From the IMG/VR virus record IMGVR_UViG_3300030107_003338, positions 1 through 26,562 of that record: a stretch of 26,562 nt of DNA. The stretch is one strand, 5' to 3'. This document shows, in pieces, positions 22,625 through 26,562 of the stretch (position 1 is its first letter; every line of letters starts with the position of its first letter). Below the pieces are notes generated by a model that did not search any database, had not been told where the DNA came from, and saw only the letters and a program-made list of their open reading frames with translations. This DNA is from a virus. Both the position numbers and the translations under genes were made by a program.

Positions 22625-22974
22625 TTTTTCTAACTGATAGTGTTGGGGGTGTGGAGCCAGTGACTAGCTGGCTCCACTTATCCGAAAGAGTTTTGAGGAG
22701 ATTCGGACTTTTCAAGTCTATAGAAGTCTCTACAAAATTTCAAATCGGTCGGACTCCACCCGCAGTAGGAGCGTTGACCAATCGCTGCTTGGAAGAAAAG
22801 TTGGTCTGGGGATTAAAGACCCGCCATGTCTCCCCACTGGTGAAGCCCTACGGGGTTGATTCATACAGAAGAATTACTGGAGCCTTTTTGGGTTATTTGA
22901 ATGGTAGACTAGGAGAAATAAGTCTAATGTCCATTCACCAGAAAATGGCTAACTGTGCAAGAAAGAAAAATTGA
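22621..22974 (+). CDS. Open frame across a structured region, doubtful protein
   Basis: 117 codons from an ATG that overlaps the previous stop (ATGA) to a TGA overlapping the next gene's GAGGAG, as is usual for real genes here. Against a protein: there is no own binding site, codon choice differs from all neighbours (many CTC, TTC, GTC, ACC, CCC, CGC, AGG), GC is higher (about 47% against about 38% next door, counted by hand), no domain is recognised, and the DNA folds into a tiled set of hairpins (next feature). It could be an acquired gene, a chance frame over an RNA, or both. Confidence 0.35.
   Translation: MIFLTDSVGGVEPVTSWLHLSERVLRRFGLFKSIEVSTKFQIGRTPPAVGALTNRCLEEKLVWGLKTRHVSPLVKPYGVDSYRRITGAFLGYLNGRLGEISLMSIHQKMANCARKKN
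22641..22945 (+). ncRNA. Candidate structured RNA with about nine adjoining helices
   Basis: Perfect local stems follow each other. (1) 22651-22660 with 22668-22677, 10 bp, 7-base loop. (2) 22681-22686 with 22702-22707, TCCGAA/TTCGGA. (3) 22776-22781 with 22801-22806, GACCAA/TTGGTC; alternative 22744-22750 with 22776-22782 around CTCC/GGAG. (4) 22807-22812 with 22831-22836, TGGGGA/TCCCCA, plus inner AGAC/GTCT. (5) 22837-22844 with 22934-22941, CTGGTGAA/TTCACCAG, closing a multiloop holding (6) a C-UACG-G tetraloop stem (about 22844-22857), (7) 22858-22862 with 22871-22875, (8) AGCC/GGTT and (9) 22905-22910 with 22921-22926. Helices 3, 4 and 5 abut without gaps, which suggests coaxial stacking. 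No known RNA class recognised. Strand is inferred from transcription direction. Confidence 0.45.
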
Positions 22975-22984
22975 GGAGAAAACA

Positions 22985-23149
22985 ATGAAAGTGAGTAGAG
23001 AAGAAATATTAAAGGTGTTGGAAATCGTTTTAGTGGAAACTAATTCACTGATGCCATATTTGACAGAGCCGTGGCTGGAGAGCCAAAAAAACATGCACAA
23101 AATTGTTAAGGATTTGGAAAAAAAATTGGAGGGAGAAAACAATGAGTAA
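22985..23149 (+). CDS. Small early helical protein
   Basis: 54 aa from ATG 22985, with GAGGAG 8 bases upstream; an in-frame ATG ten codons earlier lies inside the previous frame without a binding site. The product is one or two helices (SREEILKVLEIVLVETNSL, ESQKNMHKIVKDLEKKLEGE), acidic and basic residues alternating. It overlaps the next gene by 8 nt. No family recognised. Confidence 0.6.
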   Translation: MKVSREEILKVLEIVLVETNSLMPYLTEPWLESQKNMHKIVKDLEKKLEGENNE

Positions 23150-23357
23150 TGAAACAGTGGCAGATGCAGTTATGAGAATGTGCAGAGAAGGAAAAAGTTA
23201 CGAGGAAATTTTTTGGGCTGTCGTAAAAAACAACAGGGAGATGGGCTACGACAATTTTGAAACAAAACGCCAACAACAAGGTTTGGCAAACAACATTGCA
23301 ATTCTTTTGAACAGCAATGTGTTTAGCACTGCAAGGATTCCTGATGAACCTGCCTGA
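23142..23357 (+). CDS. Small early protein, unknown
   Basis: 71 aa from ATG 23142, with GGAGGGAG 7-14 bases upstream. Helical start (ADAVMRMCREGKSYEEIFWA), then a Gln-rich turn (ETKRQQQGLANNIAILL). The REGKSYEEIFWAVVKNN segment resembles a short helix-turn-helix-type unit but is too weak to name. Overlaps the next gene by 14 nt. Confidence 0.55.
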   Translation: MSNETVADAVMRMCREGKSYEEIFWAVVKNNREMGYDNFETKRQQQGLANNIAILLNSNVFSTARIPDEPA

Positions 23358-23676
23358 CATTTTGGAGCCGCCAGAGTATCTCCCACAGGAATTGTGGGAG
23401 GACTTTGTGGCTTTTCGTAAATCGCACAAAACAAAAAAGTTTACAGTGCTTAGTCAAAAAATGTTTTTTCGGAAATTGGAAAGGCTAAGAAAAGAATACG
23501 ACCCCATTTTACTGGTCGAGCAAAGCATTGAAAAAGAATGGCTAAGCGTGCATCCAAACGAGGAGTGTCGATATGGAAAAGATAAACAACATCCTAAACT
23601 TTCAGCAGCCGAAAGAGTCAAAGCGAAAGCAAGTGCCAGAAGAAACAATGTTAGTTCTCTGGGTTTCAATGGCTGA
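23344..23676 (+). CDS. Stand-alone domain like the C-terminus of lambdoid O-type replication proteins
   Basis: 110 aa from ATG 23344, preceded by AAGGA. Residues about 10-70 carry PPEYLPQELWEDFVAFRKSH, then FTVLSQKMFFRKLERLRKEY and EQSIEKEWLSVHP. This matches the short C-terminal part of many phage replication initiators (LPxxxWxxFxxxRK...QSIxxGWxxLxP), here with no N-terminal origin-binding domain. The C-terminal basic tail (ERVKAKASARRNN) overlaps the next gene for 104 nt. With the P-like gene it could load helicase. Stand-alone use of this domain is unusual. Confidence 0.6.
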   Translation: MNLPDILEPPEYLPQELWEDFVAFRKSHKTKKFTVLSQKMFFRKLERLRKEYDPILLVEQSIEKEWLSVHPNEECRYGKDKQHPKLSAAERVKAKASARRNNVSSLGFNG

Positions 23677-23980
23677 GATGTACGGTTCAAAATGGACTCA
23701 CCACTATGGCCTTGAGCCTAACACTTCTTGGGCTGTGGCATTAGCTGATTTGACGAACAGGCACATTGCCAGAGGGATAAATGCTGTGATAGACAGCGGC
23801 GAGGAATGGCCCCCTAGTCTTCCTAAATTCAAGTCGTTGTGCAAAGCTGGGGAGGGTTGGCAGTCTCGACAGCCCTATGTTCCTTTGCTGACTAAAGAAA
23901 CTACGGAGGAAGAACGCCAAGAGTTTGTGCAAAAGCTAAAAGAGTTGCGTCAGGTTCTAAATGGGGATGACAGTGCGTAG
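23573..23980 (+). CDS. Lambda P-like replication protein, DnaB helicase loader
   Basis: 135 aa. MLVLWVSMAEMYGSKWTHHYG (26-46), followed by WAVALADLTNRHIARGINAV and EEWPPSLPKFKSLCKAG, corresponds to the conserved core of the lambda P family (W...M...YGxxW, WxxxLxxL...IxxGI, WPPSLxxFxxxC). Phage lambda P binds host DnaB helicase and delivers it to the origin. At 135 aa it is shorter than lambda P (233 aa). GAGGAG 7 bases upstream fixes the start inside the previous gene, a 104-nt overlap, so both are probably read from one mRNA in two frames. Confidence 0.78.
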   Translation: MEKINNILNFQQPKESKRKQVPEETMLVLWVSMAEMYGSKWTHHYGLEPNTSWAVALADLTNRHIARGINAVIDSGEEWPPSLPKFKSLCKAGEGWQSRQPYVPLLTKETTEEERQEFVQKLKELRQVLNGDDSA

Positions 23981-24368
23981 GTTTATTTTACGGAATACGG
24001 ATATTAGGGAGCGTTGCGTAGAGGCGATTAGAGAGGCTCCTGACGCTCCATTAATGGAAGTCGTCATCAAACAACACAAGTCATCTGGAAGTACAGAGCA
24101 GCGAAACTTCTATTGGGCGGTTGTAAGAGAGATAAGCAACCACTTGGGCTATCCACCTGCTGAACTCCATGAAGCGTTTAAACAGCTTTATTTAACCCCT
24201 ACAGTGATAGCTATGGGCAAGGGTGACGAGGTGCTGGATGTAACTGTGCCGCCTAGCACCACTCGCTTAAACAAAAAAGAATTTGTAGAATACCTTGATC
24301 GGGTATTGCAATTCGCAGCAGAACATGGGGTAAGTATCGATGGCAGGGATAAAAGTTACGGCGGCTGA
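23961..24368 (+). CDS. ninB: NinB-like recombination protein
   Basis: 135 aa. The strand FILRNTDIRERCVEAIREA, then MEVVIKQHKSSGSTEQRNFYW and AVVREISNHLGYPPAELHEA fit NinB (lambda Orf), which binds single-stranded DNA and SSB and acts as a mediator in recombination. The late SIDGRDKSYGG is at the overlap with the next gene. ATGs at 23961 and 23967 are both possible; the first has CAGG at fair spacing. It overlaps the P-like gene by 20 nt and NinG by 29 nt, as in lambdoid nin regions. Confidence 0.8.
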   Translation: MGMTVRRFILRNTDIRERCVEAIREAPDAPLMEVVIKQHKSSGSTEQRNFYWAVVREISNHLGYPPAELHEAFKQLYLTPTVIAMGKGDEVLDVTVPPSTTRLNKKEFVEYLDRVLQFAAEHGVSIDGRDKSYGG

Positions 24369-24783
24369 CCGTTGGTTTAGTTTAGCAATCAGGGAGGCTG
24401 CTAACTGGACCTGTGCTAGTAGCGGTATGGTAGACCCAGACGCACAGGCTAAAGGCTCTAGCAAACGCCTAGAGTGTTGTCATTTTTTTGGCCGTAGGAA
24501 CAAAAGCACACGTTGGCACGTTGATAATGTAGTGTGTCTTAGTCATTCAGAGCATAGACGCTTTACGGAAAACCCAGCAGATTTTACCTTGTGGTATCAG
24601 GATTACTTGGGTGCAGGGCGGTATGAAATGTTGTTAGCGAAAGCAAGTGATATCAGAATTAAATACAGCAAACAAGAACAGGCAAAAGACATACCTAGAC
24701 ATTATCGTGAAGAATACAGGCGGTTAAGGAAAGAACGCAAACAAGGTGCTACAGGAATATTGGAAGTCATTAGTTACGAATAA
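24340..24783 (+). CDS. ninG: NinG-like HNH recombination endonuclease
   Basis: 147 aa. RWFSLAIREAANWTCASSG (11-29), then LECCHFFGRRNKSTRWHVDN (44-63) and CLSHSEHRRFTENPADFTLW match the order of NinG/Rap proteins (WFSxxIRxRxxWTC..SG; LxCxHFxGRRxxSTRWxxxN; CxxCHxxL...P..F..W). These cut branched DNA. Several zinc ligands differ from the usual pattern: the first pair reads C-A-S-S and the second C-L-S-H, so the metal centre may be altered. HH-type catalytic residues around H49, H60 remain. It overlaps ninB by 29 nt. Confidence 0.75.
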   Translation: MAGIKVTAADRWFSLAIREAANWTCASSGMVDPDAQAKGSSKRLECCHFFGRRNKSTRWHVDNVVCLSHSEHRRFTENPADFTLWYQDYLGAGRYEMLLAKASDIRIKYSKQEQAKDIPRHYREEYRRLRKERKQGATGILEVISYE

Positions 24784-24871
24784 GGCGGCGGTTCTTACCG
24801 TGGCATTGGTCGCGTTGACAATTCTAAATGGTTTTGGTATTGGACTAATAATTTACCTAGTGGTAAATTAA
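24746..24871 (+). CDS. Possible 41-aa single-membrane-helix peptide (GTG start)
   Basis: In a different frame from NinG, a GTG at 24746 opens a 41-codon frame ending at 24871. It has EYWKSLVTNK followed by a hydrophobic helix VALVALTILNGFGIGLIIYL, ending VVN. The charge pattern (Lys before a 25-residue hydrophobic run) is that of a small membrane protein, such as small lysis or toxin-like peptides. There is no good ribosome binding site and the start is uncertain (other GTG at 24800). T-rich DNA gives hydrophobic frames by chance, so this is low confidence. Confidence 0.22.
   Translation: MLQEYWKSLVTNKAAVLTVALVALTILNGFGIGLIIYLVVN
24815..24870 (+). promoter_or_regulatory. Possible promoter with inverted repeat before the lysis block
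   Basis: TTGACA (24815-24820) is an exact -35 box; 17 bases later lies TATTGG (24838-24843), a poor -10. Just after it, TAATTTACC (24849-24857) and GGTAAATTA (24862-24870) form a 9-bp inverted repeat with TAGT in the centre, placed where a start site would be. It could be an operator or a small RNA hairpin in the leader of the 24897 gene. Confidence 0.35.
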
Positions 24872-24896
24872 ATACAGTATTAGGGAGTATAAAATT

Positions 24897-25442
24897 ATGG
24901 CAAGAATAGGCGCATACGGGTTAGGCGGTTTCAACCCTAATCCAATATACGATTTTTATAATCAACCAATAGCTTACAATCCAATAATTCGGCAAAATAT
25001 TTATGCTCCGATGCCGCCGCATATCAGGCAATTTATTAACAATCAAAGACAGTCAATTGCCAATCAACCAAGCGAACAAACATTTTTAGGTGACACCAAA
25101 ACTAGGAGTGCTACAGGGCCAAGCAAACCAGATTACAACGAAACAGTTGAAATGATGGACGTAGATTTGCCGCCAGACTTTGGTATGGGTAATGCTCAAC
25201 CATTTCAAATGCCAGTTAATCCTTTTTTGAATATGGCAGCGGTGCAAAACCAAGCCCCAATGCCAACCCCAATGCCAGCCCCAATGCCAGCCCCAATGAT
25301 GCCTAATATAAATGTTTTAGCACCAAAGGCAGCACAAGTAGATCCACGCATAGCGGCTGTAATAGGAAGTACGCCCAACGGCAAGGTATCTCCTTTAAGC
25401 GTAAAACCTGATAGTCTTATAGGGCAAATGGGCTATAAATAA
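24897..25442 (+). CDS. Pro/Met/Asn-rich protein, unknown
   Basis: 181 aa, low-complexity and probably disordered. The start is MARIGAYGLGGFNPNPIYDF and the C-terminus has PMPTPMPAPMPAPM repeated from a 12-bp unit (25255-25298). It contains SKPDYNETVEMMDVDLPPDF in the middle. No Cys, no membrane segment. AGGGAG upstream supports the ATG. It opens the lysis block. Composition resembles virion accessory proteins of this phage (for example, the Pro/Asn-rich C-terminus of the 9397-10665 product), but no family is recognised. Confidence 0.55.
   Translation: MARIGAYGLGGFNPNPIYDFYNQPIAYNPIIRQNIYAPMPPHIRQFINNQRQSIANQPSEQTFLGDTKTRSATGPSKPDYNETVEMMDVDLPPDFGMGNAQPFQMPVNPFLNMAAVQNQAPMPTPMPAPMPAPMMPNINVLAPKAAQVDPRIAAVIGSTPNGKVSPLSVKPDSLIGQMGYK
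25255..25298 (+). repeat. 12-bp tandem repeat inside the Pro/Met-rich gene
   Basis: The unit CCCCAATGCCAG (first copy ends AA) occurs three times plus a partial fourth copy (25255, 25267, 25279, 25291). It codes for repeated P-M-P-A. Such short in-frame repeats can change in number by slippage and alter protein length. Confidence 0.75.
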
Positions 25443-25444
25443 AT

Positions 25445-25825
25445 ATGGCTGAAAGCGCAAAATATTTTTCTAAAGGCGAACTGAGTTGCAGCCATTGTGG
25501 GGATTGTGAAATGGAGCCAGCGTTCTTAGAGGAGCTAGACAAACTTCGAGAAGCGTTTGGCAAACCCATGACACTTAGTTCTGCCTATCGATGTTTAGAG
25601 CATCCAGTAGAAATAAAGAAAGCCAAGGGTGGGTCGCACACAAAAGGTCGAGCAGTCGATGTATTGGTGAAAACAGAGGATGCGTTTAAACTGCTTCGCA
25701 TAGCAACCACCATGAACTTTACAGGGATAGGTTTTAGTCAGAAAGGTGAGCATGGCTCACGTTTTATCCACCTAGACAACCTGACAGGTCCAGAATTTAC
25801 ACGGCCTACCATCTGGAGTTACTGA
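25445..25825 (+). CDS. M15-type peptidase endolysin
   Basis: 126 aa. Peptidase M15_3 pattern: TLSSAYRCLEHPVEIKKAKG followed by GGSHTKGRAVDV, giving zinc ligands H65 and D72 (S-x-H-x-x-G-x-A-x-D type), and RFIHLD with H109 as third ligand and D111. These enzymes are zinc D,D- or L,D-type peptidases that cut peptidoglycan cross-links. The N-terminal CSHCGDCEMEP has three Cys. No signal peptide, so release probably needs a holin. It lies 2 nt after the Pro/Met-rich gene and overlaps the EF-hand gene by 1 nt, a lysis cassette. Confidence 0.88.
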   Translation: MAESAKYFSKGELSCSHCGDCEMEPAFLEELDKLREAFGKPMTLSSAYRCLEHPVEIKKAKGGSHTKGRAVDVLVKTEDAFKLLRIATTMNFTGIGFSQKGEHGSRFIHLDNLTGPEFTRPTIWSY

Positions 25826-26136
25826 TGGATCTGAACCCTAAAGAGCTAATAAAGAATTTCGATTTAGACGGTAGTGGGACAGTTAGCGAAAAAGAAATAG
25901 AGCTATCTAAAGAGTTAATAGAGATTTCCTTACGAGAAGATAAGTCAGCATCGCAGAAAAGAATGGCGTGGGTTGCGGTAGGAAGCATGTGTATTTTTGC
26001 AGTATTGCCCCTGATGCCTTTTGTTCCAGCATCCCGATTGGATACACTGGCATCTCTGAGTGATATGCTGTTTCTCAGTCAAGCCAGTATCGTAGGATTA
26101 TATTTTGGTGCAACTGCAATGATGCACAAAAAGTAA
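25825..26136 (+). CDS. EF-hand membrane protein, candidate holin
   Basis: 103 aa. A canonical EF-hand loop is present at residues 13-24: D-L-D-G-S-G-T-V-S-E-K-E, with D13, D15, S17, T19, S21 and E24 in the six ligand positions, flanked by helices. Two membrane helices follow (about 47-66 AWVAVGSMCIFAVLPLMPF, and 78-97 SDMLFLSQASIVGLYFGA), with a MMHKK tail. Its place directly after the endolysin and before a 3-TM holin-like gene argues for a holin or antiholin. Calcium control is an inference; only one EF-hand is visible, where most function in pairs, so dimerisation may be needed. Confidence 0.7.
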   Translation: MDLNPKELIKNFDLDGSGTVSEKEIELSKELIEISLREDKSASQKRMAWVAVGSMCIFAVLPLMPFVPASRLDTLASLSDMLFLSQASIVGLYFGATAMMHKK

Positions 26137-26146
26137 AGGAAAAAAG

Positions 26147-26521
26147 ATGTTAAATTTTCTTGGACCAATAGCCAACCTAGCCAACACATTTGTAGAGGGT
26201 AGGGTAGAAAAGACTAAGGCGGTAGCCAAAGCCAAGGTAGCTAGGGCAGAAGCAGAAGCAGAAGTTATGAAGGTTGCGGCTACGCATGAAGCTGGTTGGG
26301 AAAAGATAATGGCAGAAGCCAGTCAAGATAGTTGGAAAGATGAAGCGTGGACAATTTTGTTTATAGCCATTATTGCAGCTTCATTTATCCCGTGGTGTAG
26401 ACCTTATATTGCTGAAGGATTTGCGGCATTGGAAATAGCACCCGACTGGTTTACTTATGCTATGTATGCGTCAATAGCAGCATCGTTCGGTATACGTGGT
26501 ATTAAAGGTTTTAAGAAATGA
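26147..26521 (+). CDS. Holin, 3-TM GTA-type
   Basis: 124 aa. The amphipathic N-terminus (LNFLGPIANLANTFVEGRVE) leads to an Ala/Lys/Glu-rich helix (AKAKVARAEAEAEVMK). Then DSWKDEAWTILFIAIIAASF (81-100) and IAPDWFTYAMYASIAASFGI-RGI follow. The SWKDExWTLLF ... PDWF ... ASFGIRG pattern matches the GTA/3-TM holin family, which opens the inner membrane to the endolysin. AAGGAAAAAAG precedes the ATG. The following gene overlaps by 4 nt. Confidence 0.8.
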   Translation: MLNFLGPIANLANTFVEGRVEKTKAVAKAKVARAEAEAEVMKVAATHEAGWEKIMAEASQDSWKDEAWTILFIAIIAASFIPWCRPYIAEGFAALEIAPDWFTYAMYASIAASFGIRGIKGFKK

Positions 26522-26562
26522 AATTGCTTCACGCTGCTAAACTTTACTGGATGGCAATTAAA
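26518..26562 (+). CDS. Start of another gene (partial, right edge)
   Basis: An ATG overlapping the holin stop (ATGA) opens a frame that runs off the window after 15 codons, MKLLHAAKLYWMAIK. It is in the usual overlap arrangement of this genome. Too short to identify; in lysis cassettes a spanin or terminase gene is common next. Confidence 0.55.
   Translation, partial: MKLLHAAKLYWMAIK

Noticed and set aside
22641-22945. Group I intron
   Set aside because: GACTA/TAGTC-like pairs and TCC are present, but they pair over a 10-base loop, and no P3-P8 arrangement or split host exon is seen.
22641-22945. tRNA, tmRNA or RNase P RNA
   Set aside because: No cloverleaf with anticodon arm, no GGGGG...tag frame and no RNase P P4 signature could be assembled.
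24784-24906. In-frame extension after the NinG stop that reads like protein (rich in Trp, ends KLWQE)
   Set aside because: It is preceded directly by TAA and has no start codon with a binding site; suppressing the stop would be needed. Treated as non-coding or regulatory.
1-26562. Integrase, CI-like repressor, CRISPR array or insertion sequence
   Set aside because: No matching motifs, regularly spaced repeats or terminal inverted repeats with transposase were seen; absence in this window does not exclude them elsewhere in the genome.

Overview
The window looks like part of a tailed, probably short-tailed (podovirus-like) phage genome from a Gram-negative, possibly marine, bacterial host. Gene order runs portal end, scaffold, N4-gp56-type major capsid protein, head-tail adaptor, nozzle/stabilisation protein, Gly/Ala-rich ejection-type proteins, then a tail fibre. 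No tape-measure or tail-tube gene is visible, which argues against a long tail. Lambdoid-type replication and recombination genes (P-like, NinB, NinG, ERF, YqaJ exonuclease) point to a proteobacterial host that replicates with DnaB. No integrase, CI-like repressor, tRNA or CRISPR array was recognised. Host and lifestyle are inference.

Layout. (1) 1-2687, rightward: portal C-terminus, scaffold, capsid, small beta-rich protein. (2) 2688-2799: gene-free control region with stacked inverted repeats. (3) 2800-6790, rightward and visibly AT-rich: four overlapping sugar-transfer genes (TPR-glycosyltransferase, GT29 sialyltransferase-like, glycosyltransferase-methyltransferase fusion, GT8-like) inserted between capsid and adaptor. 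(4) 6787-16977: adaptor, nozzle, virion/ejection proteins, C1q-tipped fibre and a small XkdW-like gene. (5) 17011-17914: three small, mostly membrane-associated genes, ending at a strong rightward terminator (18214-18239). (6) 17898-21021, leftward: a recombination operon (ERF, exonuclease, mini-SSB, small RHH-like protein), then a SprT-like metalloprotease with its own sigma70-like promoter and an 82-aa gene. (7) 21195-24783, rightward: a run of tiny early genes, a likely structured RNA, an O-C-terminus-like/P-like replication pair, NinB and NinG. (8) 24897-26562, rightward: a Pro/Met-rich protein, M15 endolysin, EF-hand holin candidate, 3-TM holin and the start of one more gene.

Most interesting points. 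The exonuclease at 19376-20305 has its catalytic ExK/QxQ block moved in front of the normal N-terminus, a permuted YqaJ/lambda-exonuclease. The stretch 22641-22945 tiles into adjacent hairpins, including a UACG tetraloop and an 8-bp long-range helix, and looks like an undescribed structured RNA. An identical 16-bp sequence sits in both the leftward 18.9-kb promoter and the rightward 21.2-kb promoter and could be a shared operator. The palindrome GTTTAAAC occurs at least 11 times, far more than composition predicts. The holin candidate carries a canonical EF-hand.
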